A DNA stretch of 64,000 nucleotides from Reticulitermes speratus (lineage: Eukaryota > Arthropoda > Insecta > Blattodea > Rhinotermitidae): NCBI GenBank assembly GCA_021186555.1, contig JAJKFL010000011.1, positions 4,904,501-4,968,500 on the forward strand, written 5' to 3'. Position 1 is the first letter of the stretch, and the number at the start of each line of letters is the position of its first letter. Positions 1 to 8,958 of this stretch are shown here, piece by piece. The notes under the pieces were generated by a model. It saw only the letters and a list, made by a program, of their open reading frames with translations, was not told the DNA's origin and searched no databases. The position numbers and the translations under genes are program-made.

Positions 1-69
1 ACCAAATCACTTCAAACTATTTTTGTAAGGGGGTTAGCGAGATTATGTATTGTCATTAACGGGGTTCAT

Positions 70-309
70 CGTGGCTGTACCATGCCTCTCACCACGGAGG
101 CCCGGGTTAGATCCCGGGTCAGTCCATGTGGGATTTGTGGTGGACAAAGTGGCACTGGGACAGGTTTTTTCCCCGAGTACTTCGGTTTTTCCCTGTCAAT
201 TTCATTCCACCGGTGCTCCATTACACGAAAAACGAAAAAACTGACCATCTTCATCACAGGGTTCCACAATAAGCCTCAAGGCTGCGGTGCGTCCGTACCT
301 TTCATCTGA
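70..309 (+). mobile_element. SINE-A copy, internally deleted head
   Basis: tRNA-derived SINE. The B-box region (GGGTTAGATCCCGGGTC) is at about 104-120, followed by the family body (GTGGTGGACAAAGTGGCACT, then TTTCATTCCACCGGTGCTCC) and a CATCTTCATCACAGGGTT tail. The head lacks the GGCTCAGGCGGTTAGTCGCC stretch seen in the copies at 19.7, 40.4 and 53.4 kb, so this copy is deleted. Its short ORFs are SINE translations, not genes. Confidence 0.85.
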
Positions 310-1196
310 AGTAAAAGATTCACAAACTTGGCGCTAGAGTAACTGTAAGTTTTGATGATCACTTCATAACGATCCATGACAACCATGATTACATGACGTC
401 ATTGAAGCAGTGATAATAAAACAGTAGAATTACCCTTGTCTGTGTTATGGAGAGAAGTGTAAGATAATGCAGGCTCTAATATCAAATTTAATTATTAGCG
501 TCATTAGCGAGGAACGTGAAGACAGGGAAAAAGAACGAAGAGAGGATTATGTGTGATTTAGTTAGTGAGTGTGGGCACGTCCGCCAGAGAGCTGATTACG
601 TCGGTTGAGTTCTTGAAGTGAACCACACTTTCTAGGGAATTAGAACAAATGAAAGGAGTTCATATTGACCACTAAGATACTGGGACAGGCACACAGATGA
701 GCATCACTACCGCCCTGTGACAACTGCAGAAGAAAGCAACTTCAGTAAAACAGAGGACAAAGAGAGAATATCAGTCTCAATTCTGACTGTAGTTTCTTTA
801 ATGTGCGAGGTAGTAATAACTGCTGGCTGTGAAAGTGGGCGTATGGAGTGCAGGCAACTGTATAATGCCAATTTCACCCTCAGAGTAGTTCAAATGTGAT
901 CCTCTTTTATTTTCCCACATCACACAGAATAAATACATACATGGAGCAGACTACTTGTTTTCAGAAGTTAACAGCTGCTAAGCTAGCCAAAACTTTCCTT
1001 CCTTTCATGAAATCCGCTTGTTCATTACTGTGTGTAAACCAGCCACTGGTTCTTATCCCGAGGGAGATTAATTTAATAAACATCATATTTCTATAGGATC
1101 AATTTTAATATTATCCTACCATCTACAACTAAGTGATTTCTTCCTTCAGTTAAACAAAACAAAACAAAGAGTAAGACTAATAAAGCATCAAATAGT
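310..1196. other. No recognisable feature
   Basis: Unique-looking sequence with only 60-66 codon ORFs, none recognised. Confidence 0.5.
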
Positions 1197-1425
1197 GACT
1201 TTCTGGGTTTTATACTGTGTAGCGTAATGATTTTATTCAGACGTTTCGGAGGATATTTAAACATCCACCTAAAACAAAATCAGTCACGCTGAATATGGAG
1301 GCAACACGTTTGTCCGAAACGTCGTAACCTGAATGAAAATGTCACACTGAAGATGGGAAAGCGCTTTCCTCCGAAACATCGGAAAAAACATACTATACTA
1401 CGCGGTGTAAAACCCAGAATGCCCT
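1197..1425. mobile_element. Foldback element with two hammerhead-like cores
   Basis: The outer ends are inverted (TTCTGGGTTTTA near 1205; GTAAAACCCAGAA near 1408), as are ACGTTTCGGAGG near 1241 and CCTCCGAAAC near 1370. Two tandem plus-strand cores lie inside: CTGAATA...CCGAAACGTCGTAA from 1289, and CTGAAGA...CCGAAACATCGG from 1347. The same layout recurs at 4.7, 11.0, 17.9, 22.3 and 62.5 kb. Origin from a Penelope-like retroelement end is inferred. Confidence 0.6.
1343..1385 (+). ncRNA. Hammerhead-ribozyme-like core
   Basis: CTGAAGA (1347-1353) matches the CUGANGA half of the hammerhead core and GAAA (1373-1376) the other half. Between them an AAAGC/GCTTT-based stem can serve as stem II. 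The following CATCGGA does not give a clean NUH cleavage site, so activity is doubtful. A relic is the likeliest reading. Confidence 0.45.
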
Positions 1426-1499
1426 CATCTGAGCAACACTGCTGTGAAAACTTGAAGGCTTATACTTATAAAGCGATTCAATATTAGGATATTAGAATA

Positions 1500-1984
1500 C
1501 AGTGGAACCTCGAACTTCGAACCCAATCCGTTCCAGGAGACGGTTCGACTTTCAAGTTGTTCGACTTTCGAGTTAAATTTCCCCATAAGAAATAATGTAA
1601 ATTGAATTAATCCGTTCCAGACCCCCAAAATTTACCCAATATAAAACATTTTAAGTGCCCATTTCAAAATATCATAACGATAAAACAAGTATATTTAATT
1701 TAAATAATTGAAAATTTTTATTTATAATAGTACATACATAAAAATATTGTATAATAATCAATCAATAATAATAGTAGGAGGGATATTACTGTTCACTGGA
1801 AGGTGAATTACCCTTCTTTCATCTGGACCAAGCAGAGAGAGAAGGCGACCACGTGACGATCACGTGATTCTTTGTTCGACTTTCGAATTTTTGTTCAAGT
1901 TTCAAAACCGGATTTTCCTCGAATTTTTTGTTCGAGTTTCAAGTTGTTCGAACATCAAACCGTTCGAAGTTCGAGGGTCCATTG
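1500..1984. mobile_element. pogo/Tigger-like MITE (485 bp)
   Basis: Terminal inverted repeats CAGTGGAACCTCGAACTTCG at the left and CGAAGTTCGAGGGTCCATTG at the right, flanked by TA on both sides (1498-1499 and 1985-1986). CAGTGGAACCTCG is the usual type of end for pogo/Tigger members of Tc1/mariner, and TA is their duplicated target. There is no transposase frame inside, so it is non-autonomous. Subterminal TTCGACTTTCGA-type repeats occur on both sides. Confidence 0.8.
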
Positions 1985-2082
1985 TATTTGAATATCGAGG
2001 CGTTGACGGCGATGCTCCATTCTCTCAAACACCGCTCTAGATCGCTCAGATATAACTCCCGGTAGATGAGGAGCGGCGCTGG

Positions 2083-2328
2083 CTTGCGGGACGTGGCTAA
2101 GATGGACGTGGCTTGCGGGACGTGACTAAGATGGACGTGGCTAAGATGGACGTGGCTTGCGGGACGTGGCTAAGATGGACGTGGATTGCGGGACGTGGCT
2201 AAGATGGACGTGGCTTGCGGGACGTGGCTAAGATGGACGTGGCTTGCGGGACGTGGCTAAGATGGACGTGGCTTGCGGGACGTGGCTAAGATGGACGTGG
2301 CTTGCGGGACGTGGCTAAGATGGACATG
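2083..2328. repeat. Tandem array, 29-bp unit, about 8 copies
   Basis: Direct repeats of a unit beginning CTTGCGGGACGTGGCTAAGA. One early unit carries an extra partial copy (GGACGTGGCTAAGAT), and one copy has GATTGCGGG for GCTTGCGGG. G-rich on this strand. Confidence 0.95.
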
Positions 2329-2335
2329 CCGTGCG

Positions 2336-3480
2336 CGTAGACGGCAAATTGACGTGGTGCGAAGGCGCAGGCATGTCGTTGATATACAGACTGAACAGGA
2401 CGGGGGAAAATAGTCCACCCGGTGCCACCTGTGCCAGTAACACCCTGTAATATCCGTTCAATTGTAAACAACAACAATCGTTGTCACAGTGGATTATGTT
2501 ATACTTCGTGACAATCTGACAACAGTCCTAGATTCAAAAATTCGAACAACACTTACTGTTACGTTACGCATTTATCTCCTAACTTGTTAAACCCACATCC
2601 GACGATTATAAATCGGACAGGATAATGCACGTGTGCTTTAAGTAACACGTAGCTAAAATCTGTATCCTGTTCATCTACATTCATAACATATTCATGGAGT
2701 AGGAATGCGTTTTGAACAAAATTCTAGAACTCAATTATGCGGCGAAATTAATAACTGTTTGTGGCAGTCGCGCACGTAATTCGGATGTTGTAATAAACAC
2801 AACAGAGGCTTCAGCACAATGCTACGTTGATGCTCAAAACCAGCATTGAAATTAAATGTTATGGGCGGGATAAACACATTAAAAATGCCGGTTAGCGTGT
2901 TTTGTGTCATGAACTTTTTATCTCTCGCACAAAGTATGCCTGAAATGGTAAGCGATTATTTTATCTCCTTTCTTATTGTCTACTGAACAAGACTGTCAGC
3001 AGTTCAGACAATGCAACGTCGAATTATGGACTGGCGATTGGCGAATAATGAAGTGAAAATGATGTGGATAGAAGTGGTCTTGGTGTAACTTCAGGTACTG
3101 TCTCGGAATTTATTGGACAGATTGGGAAAACCAGAAATAATGACAGGCGAAATTTTAGGCCGAATTTTGAATCAGGAATATCCAGAAATAACAAGGGAAT
3201 TGTAAATATGACATCGAAGAATGAGACAGAACTTGAAGCATGATGATGCGGCGAATTGCGCAGGCGTGAAGCGAACTTGTGTGTAATGTACAGGCCCGAC
3301 TTGATGAGAGAAGCGACCAACTTTTCAGCCTGAGTCAGAGCTCGCAAAAGAAAGTTGACTTTTCTAAATAGGACTGAACCGTGTGATAAAAGAGATTCTG
3401 AACAGATATACGAGAGAGAAGAGTACACAACAATAAAAGGAAATGCCTTCCAGGATGATGGAAACACATTAAGCTTATAT
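2336..3480. other. No recognisable feature
   Basis: The region holds a 147-codon minus-strand ORF at 3024-3467 with no domain I recognise and a composition typical of chance ORFs. No TE signature seen. Confidence 0.5.
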
Positions 3481-3500
3481 TCAGTAAACTAACTAACTAA

Positions 3501-3612
3501 CTCCATGGAGCAGAGGCCTTCTTGAGAATCTAGCAGGTCGTCAGCTAGTCAAAAAATTTCCCGCGTTTTGTGGAACCCGAAGGTTCATTACCGCACTCAC
3601 AACAGCCCGCCA
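3501..3612 (+). repeat. Dispersed repeat H, copy 1
   Basis: Preceded by AACTAACTAACTAACT, then CTCCATGGAGCAG...AAATTTCCCGC.TTTTGTGGAACCCGAAGGTTCAT...AGCCCGC (dots mark gaps). The same order, including the (AACT)n lead-in, is found at 45639-45745, with a more diverged piece at 10686-10770. The class of repeat is unknown to me. Confidence 0.7.
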
Positions 3613-3711
3613 CTATATTCAGTAAACTCATTTCATTACTGGTTTCAGAACGTTTGGTTTCCAAAAAAAAGTTACACAGAATAAAAATAGTGACAATAAT
3701 AACAGTTGAAT

Positions 3712-4508
3712 ACCTCAGGTACATACATGCTAGCTTAACAGCCTAATGAACCTCAGGTACATACATGCTAGCTTAACAGCCTAATGAACCTCAGGTACAT
3801 ACATGCTAGCTTAACAGCCTAATGAACCTCAGGTACATACATGCTAGCTTAACAGCCTAATGAACCTCAGGTACATACATGCTAGCTTAACAGCCTAATG
3901 AACCTCAGGTACATACATGCTAGCTTAACAGCCTAATGAACCTCAGGTACATACATGCTAGCTTAACAGCCTAATGAACCTCAGGTACATACATGCTAGC
4001 TTAACAGCCTAATGAACCTCAGGTACATACATGCTAGCTTAACAGCCTAATGAACCTCAGGTACATACATGCTAGCTTAACAGCCTAATGAACCTCAGAT
4101 ACATACATGCTAGCTTAACAGCCTAATGAACCTCAGGTACATACATGCTAGCTTAACAGCCTAATGAACCTCAGGTACATACATGCTAGCTTAACAGCCT
4201 AATGAACCTCAGGTACATACATGCTAGCTTAACAGCCTAATGAACCTCAGGTACATACATGCTAGCTTAACAGCCTAATGAACCTCAGGTACATACATGC
4301 TAGCTTAACAGCCTAATGAACCTCAGGTACATACATGCTAGCTTAACAGCCTAATGAACCTCAGGTACATACATGCTAGCTTAACAGCCTAATGAACCTC
4401 AGGTACATACATGCTAGCTTAACTGCCTAATGAACCTCAGGTACATACATGCTAGCTTAACAGCCTAATGAACCTCAGGTACATACATGCTAGCTTAACA
4501 GCCTAATG
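3712..4508. repeat. Tandem array, 38-bp unit, 21 copies
   Basis: Unit AACCTCAGGTACATACATGC plus TAGCTTAACAGCCTAATG. I see only two single-base variants (CAGATAC near 4094 and AACTGCC near 4422), so this is one of the most homogeneous arrays in the window. The homogeneity implies recent expansion or homogenisation. Confidence 0.97.
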
Positions 4509-4691
4509 AAAAACTACAAACTCCGCAAGAGTGCACGAAACAAACAAAGCAAGAAAAGAAGGCACAAAAGATTAAAACTTTACACATAATTATTATGAAT
4601 ATAATTAAAATAATAATAAGCCAATTTAGTATATAAGGAATACATCAGCTCTACGATAAAGCGAAAGAATTTGGGATCTTTGCCATTGTAA

Positions 4692-4861
4692 GATGTTACG
4701 CAGCGTTGATTGGTAGTTAGTTACCGACGTTTCGGGACAACATATAGATCCCATCTTCAAGGGCCAAGCAGTTCATTTGGACTGCTTGGTCCTTGAAGAT
4801 GGAACCGATAGGTTCTCCGGAAACGTCGGTAACTAACGGCCAATCAACGCTTCGTAACATC
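4692..4861. mobile_element. Foldback element, hammerhead-like arms
   Basis: Two long arms pair across a short centre: GATGTTACGCAGCGTTGATT at the left against AATCAACGCTTCGTAACATC at the right, and TTACCGACGTTTCGGGACAA against a CGGAAACGTCGGTAA segment. The right arm holds TTGAAGA (4793-4799), a GGAACC/GGTTCTCC stem and GAAACGTCGGTAA; the left arm holds the antisense of the same. Confidence 0.75.
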
Positions 4862-5299
4862 AAAGAGGGGCGAAGATATCATTTACAACTCAGTGGAAGG
4901 TTTAAATCACGAAAAAGTTTGCTTAGTATCATTATCCCATTATCAGTATCTGTAAGCTACTCAAGACGTTTCTACACCAATATTTTGTATGCATTGCCTT
5001 AGCTTATGATTTCACAGCACCGCTGTGAGAACCCAAAATCTCGCATTCTTTACCTGTTCTGATCCTACACCTATCGCAGCCAATTCTAAACTCCTGCATT
5101 TTTCACTATCCTAACCAATAAGCTTATCTCCACTATGTGACCGGCATAAATAAGGCCTCCGGCCACGTAACTCCCTAAGCTGTTCACCTGCAGTAGCCTC
5201 ACTTCCCCAGCTCAGAAAGTTTACGACCCAGTTCTGTCGAATAGGACAGCAAATCGCTAAGTGCTACACGTGCTCAAACGTCCTTTAATCTGCCAGTTT
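4862..5299. other. No recognisable feature
   Basis: Moderately AT-rich unique sequence with short ORFs only. Confidence 0.5.
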
Positions 5300-5420
5300 T
5301 TAGGTTTTCGCAGCGATGCAGCAAGTGATGTCTTTTGTTTTTCGGAAATAACGGCGCCGCATTACTGGGTAATTGGTGTACGACGTTTCGAGACAAAATA
5401 GTGGTATCAGATTCAAGGGT
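5300..5420 (-). mobile_element. Fragment of the foldback family
   Basis: TTTTAGGTTTTCGCAGCGATG (first 20 bases diagnostic) matches the terminus of the elements at 22.3 and 11.4 kb. It is followed by GGGTAATTGGTGTACGACGT and TTTCGAGACAA, the arm sequence of this family. No partner arm is seen nearby. Confidence 0.5.
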
Positions 5421-5480
5421 ACAAAATCCAGTGAAGAAATAATCATTGGAATTTTATCTGACATTCACCGTGCACTTCCA

Positions 5481-5996
5481 TTCAATATTTAACAACCAAC
5501 TACTGTGATGAACACAGTCTACAAGACACCACAACAGCTCGCACCACCAACACGGAACAAGCAGCTTTCTAAAACGTATGATCTGCAATATACACAGAAC
5601 CACGATTTCATGCTTCAGTTAACCAATGACGTGTAGACACAACGAAATGAGCTACTATGTTTCACCTCGTACAAACAACTTAGACGGGACCTTGAGTTGG
5701 TATACAGTGTGTTTCACACGTGTTTTACAACACTAATCGTGTTTTTAATCTATTTTAATCTGTGTTTTTTAAAAGTGTTTTTTTTAAAGTGATATTACAA
5801 CCTACACGATTAGACGCAAGTGATCTACACTACATATGCAATTGAACGAACACATATGGATGTGATATAAGTGCAGTTTATGACCCCCTGAAGATGGTCT
5901 GAAATCAGACCGAAACATATGTAGGGGAATTTAAGAAAACTATAAAATAGTTTTAAATAAAATACGCATTTAGTTGGTTGTTAAATATTCATTGTA
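5481..5996 (+). mobile_element. Penelope-like element end between inverted repeats
   Basis: A 19-bp perfect inverted repeat (AATATTTAACAACCAACTA at about 5484 and its complement at about 5973) encloses an AT-rich segment with the hammerhead-like motif at 5884-5927. The right side carries AATAAAATACGCATTTAGTT, the downstream signature shared with the hammerhead loci at 25.9, 28.9, 37.7 and 38.2 kb. No reverse transcriptase or GIY-YIG endonuclease frame is present. Assignment to Penelope-like elements rests on the ribozyme motif and is inference. Confidence 0.6.
5884..5927 (+). ncRNA. Hammerhead ribozyme candidate (PLE type)
   Basis: Stem I CCCC (5884-5887) pairs with GGGG (5924-5927). CUGAAGA (5888-5894) fits CUGANGA. 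Stem II GGTCTG/CAGACC (5896-5901, 5906-5911) is perfect. GAAA is at 5912-5915. Stem III lies within ACATATGT, a perfect palindrome suited to pairing between two copies, and the expected cleavage site follows GUA (5921-5923). One extra U sits between A9 and stem II compared with the canonical core. Short-stem-III hammerheads acting as dimers are known from Penelope-like elements; activity here is untested. Confidence 0.65.
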
Positions 5997-6202
5997 AGTT
6001 GCGACCTTTGAAGATGCCACCAACACGCTCCGTCGAAACTTCACAGCAAGTACTCTGTGACTCTGCGGCCTGTCCCACAACAACAGACACTTTATATATT
6101 TCCGAACGTTGCTGCTCAGAGGGTAGCACTGTCACGTGATGCACGGAAGGTCCTGGGCTTTCATCACATTCATCATAATAGCTACGACTAAAGTTATTCA
6201 CG

Positions 6203-6456
6203 CCGATCCCAGTGGCCGCGCTGTCTAAGGCGTGGGTCTGCGGCCGCTCGCTTGCTGGGATTGCGGGTTCGAATCCCGACGGAGGCATGAATGTCTGTCT
6301 CTTGTGAGTGTTGTGTGTTGTCAGGTAGAGGTCTCTGCGACGGGCTGGTCACTCGTCCAGAGGAGTCCTACCGAGTGTGGTGTGTCTAAAGTGTGGTCGT
6401 GAAGCCTCGATAATGAGGAGGCCCTGGCCCACTGGGGTTGTCGTGCCATGGTAAAC
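6203..6456 (+). mobile_element. SINE-B, full length with TSD
   Basis: tRNA-like head GATCCCAGTGGCCGCGCTGT with B box GGGTTCGAATCCC, then the family body (GTGTTGTGTGTTGTCAGGTA, GAGGTCTCTGCGACGGGCTG) and end GGCCCACTGGGGTTGTCGTG. TSD AAGTTATTCACG (6191-6202) and AAGTTATTCGCG (6457-6468), one mismatch. Other copies are at 8.8, 11.9, 14.2 and 44.6 kb. Confidence 0.9.
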
Positions 6457-6665
6457 AAGTTATTCGCGCTTTTACTCAGTTTCTCCAGCTAAAGTTGAGG
6501 CCTCAAATTATTCTTCATATTGTCTGCGCTACTGAATTCTTGTAACGACGCTGTCAACAGCTGTTGTGGGCGAATAAAATGTTCCAAAGAATATGGACAA
6601 AAGATGTCGTGGCCTAATTTAAGATGTTATCCGGGAATTTTGCCAGCAGGGTCTGGTGATAATCA

Positions 6666-6760
6666 CAAAAAAATTCAGGATAGTTGAGATTCGAACCTGT
6701 TACCTCTCGCATACAAGTTAGAGGCGTTCCCTTTTAAGCCACCTTGTCACCTACTGGCAT
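6666..6760 (-). mobile_element. tRNA-like SINE head fragment
   Basis: Read on the minus strand, TGGCTTAAAAGG fits an A box and GGTTCGAATCTC a B box about 40 nt later, with no tRNA 3' end or CCA-proximal stem. It is a SINE head of uncertain family rather than a tRNA gene. Confidence 0.5.
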
Positions 6761-6775
6761 GGCAGAAATTAACTT

Positions 6776-7346
6776 AGGTTAGCTCACCGTAAGCGGTAAA
6801 AGTAAAGGTAAATTATCCCTGTCCACACAATGAAAACATGCAAGGGAAATGAAGGTAGGCCTATAGCTTCAGCCATCCTTAACCTTGACACTACATAAAG
6901 GGGACAGGACAATTCACGTCCCGGCCGCTTCACCTCCGTAAAATAACCCCGGTACCCAATGAATAGGGTAGGCGGTGGTGCAGTTGGTTGAGGCACTGCG
7001 CTACAAGTCGGAAGGTCGCGGGTTCAATTCCCGATGGCTTCATTGGAATTTCTAATTGACTCAACCTCTAACTAAAATGAGTACCAGGGGTAAAGGCGGC
7101 CGGTGCCTAGGGCTGACAACCTTGCTACCTTCACATGCCGATTGTGTTAGAAATTCTGGGAGCCTCAACCTCCTGGAGCCTTAAAGACCTATCCAGGCCT
7201 GTACAGGGATTGCTTTACCCACTGAATAGGATGCTAGGTGGGCTCCAAAGCCCGTCTGGACTTCTGGAGAAGAAAAATTTTTCTTGCATATATCAGGATT
7301 CGAACTCAGGATTGTCGATATATTTACTACGCTAGCTCCTCGTCAC
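6776..7346 (-). mobile_element. SINE-D/E copy split by a SINE-C insertion
   Basis: The left part (6776-6967) carries GGCCGCTTCACCTCC and CCCCGGTACCCA. The right part (7231-7346) continues with GGTGGGCTCCAAAGCCCGTC and a minus-strand B box in GGATTCGAACTC. Both halves match the uninterrupted copies at 59.5 and 61.1 kb in order. The break at CCCAATGAATAGG is where SINE-C was inserted. Confidence 0.8.
6968..7217 (+). mobile_element. SINE-C, nested in SINE-D/E
   Basis: Head GGCGGTGGTGCAGTTGGTTG with B box GGGTTCAATTCCC, body AAAGGCGGCCGGTGCCTAGG and end GGCCTGTACAGGGATTGCTT. TSD CCCAATGAATAGG (6955-6967) and CCCACTGAATAGG (7218-7230). Other copies lie at 46.4 kb (minus) and 58.7 kb (plus). Confidence 0.9.
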
Positions 7347-7433
7347 CGTTTTACGCCTAAATTGCATATTCGCGGCGAGCCTGTCGGAAGAGTATCAGCT
7401 GTGTGTTTACGTAACAGAGTAACAGGGACAAGC

Positions 7434-7830
7434 GTGGTCAAACAGTGGTCAAACAATGGTCAAACAGTGGTCAAACAGTGGTCAAATAGTGGTCAAACAG
7501 TGGGCAAACAATGGTCAAACAGTGGTCAAACAATGGTCAAACAGTGGTCAAACAATGGTCAAATAGTGGTCAAACAATGGTCAAACAGTGGGCAAACAAT
7601 GGTCAAACAGTGGTCAAATAGTGGTCAAACAATGCTCAAACAGTGGTCAAACAGTGGTCAAACAATGGTCAAATAGTGGTCAAACAATGGTCAAACAGTG
7701 GTCAAATAGTGGTTAAACAGTGGTCAACAATGGTCAAACAGTGGTCAAATAGTGGTCAAACAATGGTCAAGCAGTGCTCAAACAATGGTCAAACAGTGGT
7801 CAAACAATGGTCAAACAGTGGTCAAACAAT
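7434..7830. repeat. Tandem array, 11-bp unit, about 36 copies
   Basis: Monomers AGTGGTCAAAC and AATGGTCAAAC intermix, with a few GGGCAAAC, GCTCAAAC and AAATAGT variants and one 10-bp unit near 7725. Because 11 is not a multiple of 3, a stop-free unit opens several frames and gives WSNNGQTVVKQ-type ORFs that are not genes. Confidence 0.95.
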
Positions 7831-8125
7831 ATGATCCGGTGTCAAACATGTAGTCAAACAAGATTTAGTCAGACTCCACTGCAGTGTCGCAGTGTCACAT
7901 GTACGGATGGTTTCTCACATGGGGAGGGAACTTTTCGCGGATTGCAGACCCCAGGGTAACTAGAGAAATGCTTGTGTTATTAACAGCTCTGCACAGCTGA
8001 ACAACGCGGGCGTTTCATCCCACATAATACTCCTTTATTTATTAAACCTTTGAGAGGTGAGCCCGTGGGTTTATTTACTTATTTAACAGAGCGGAACTAT
8101 TATTACTTACTGTACAATGTATGGG

Positions 8126-8310
8126 GGAGCCGGAAGAGCGTAGGCGTTATAGCGACTAGGCTACCTGGATGGATTCCCGGCAGAGGCAAGAGATATCTCT
8201 CGTCTCCCACACCAACAGACCGACTCTGACACGCATCCAGACTTCTACCACTGGATCCCAGAGAATCTTTCACTGATGTTAGATCGACTGGGGCATTAAC
8301 CTGACTACTT
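8126..8310 (+). mobile_element. SINE-E fragment
   Basis: GGAGCCGGAAGAGCGTAGGC and GACTAGGCTACCTGGATGGA parallel the head of the SINE at 56.6 kb, with a shared downstream AGAATCTTTCA block. Its B box is lost. Confidence 0.55.
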
Positions 8311-8420
8311 ACCCCTGGGAAAGAACCCTGGTACCCATTAAATACGAGGCTGGGTGGCCTCCAGAGAAAGTTTGGACGGTTTTGGAGAAGAGAAAAAATT
8401 CTTTCCCATGCCGGGTTTTT
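8308..8420 (-). mobile_element. SINE-D/E core fragment
   Basis: CCCCTGGGAAAGAACCCTGG and GAGGCTGGGTGGCCTCCAGA match the 54.97-55.23 kb element. The copy stops at CATGCCGGG and runs into a T tract, where the related copy has GCCGGGACTCGAA. Confidence 0.65.
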
Positions 8421-8427
8421 TTTTTTA

Positions 8428-8822
8428 CCTGTCCGGGGTTTTTTCCCTTTTTGATCCATTTTTGTACTGTTTAAATCCTTTCGTCCTTCATTGCACTTTA
8501 CGTTCCATACTAACGTCCAAACACAACACAGACATCCATGCCCCCGGTGGGATTTTTTTTTTTCCTGTCCGGGGGGTTTTCCCCTTTGATCCATTTTTGT
8601 ACTGTCCTTCATGTCACTTTTTACGTTCCATGCTACCGTCCTTACAACAAACACAACACAAACATCCATGCCCCCGGTGGGATTTTTTTTTTTAATTCCT
8701 GGGTTTTCCCCTTTGATCAATTTGTACTGTTGAAGTCCTTTTTGTCCTGCATGTCACCTTATGTTTCATGCTATTGTCCATACATCTAACACAACACAAA
8801 CATCCATGCCCCCGGTGGGATT
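8428..8822. repeat. Three tandem segments of about 130 bp ending in SINE-B sequence
   Basis: Segments of about 136, 131 and 128 bp each run from a TTTTCCC.TTTGATC block through ACACAACACA.ACATCCATG to CCCCCGGTGGGATT (dots mark variable bases). In the first two the last motif goes into an 11-12 base T tract; in the third it continues as an intact SINE-B head. The duplications therefore captured a truncated SINE-B edge. Confidence 0.75.
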
Positions 8823-8892
8823 CGAACCCACGATCCTAGTAAGCGAGCGGCCGTAGACCAACGCCTTAGACCGCACGGCCACTGGGATCGGC
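8803..8892 (-). mobile_element. SINE-B head
   Basis: Minus-strand tRNA-like head: GGGATTCGAACCCACGATCC is the B-box complement, followed by AGCGAGCGGCCG and CACGGCCACTGGGATC. The body is absent apart from the ACATCCATG edge shared with the tandem segments. Confidence 0.8.
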
Positions 8893-8958
8893 ATTCGAAC
8901 TCCAAACCGTGCAGCCAGTAGCTAGTCGACATACTGGCTGAGCTATCCCGGCTCATTG
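8893..8958 (-). mobile_element. SINE-D/E tRNA-like head fragment
   Basis: Read on the minus strand: GAGCCGGGATAGCTCAGCCA and a B box in GGAGTTCGAATGCC, matching the start of SINE-D/E copies. Confidence 0.6.

Noticed and set aside
3024-3467. 147-codon minus-strand frame
   Set aside because: No recognisable domain, no supporting context.
6007-6045. Possible further hammerhead-like motif (TTTGAAGATG...GTCGAAAC)
   Set aside because: No pairing stem II and no stem III; too weak to list.
5989-6288. 99-codon frame resembling database hypothetical peptides
   Set aside because: It is an antisense translation of SINE-B; similar frames occur at every SINE-B copy.
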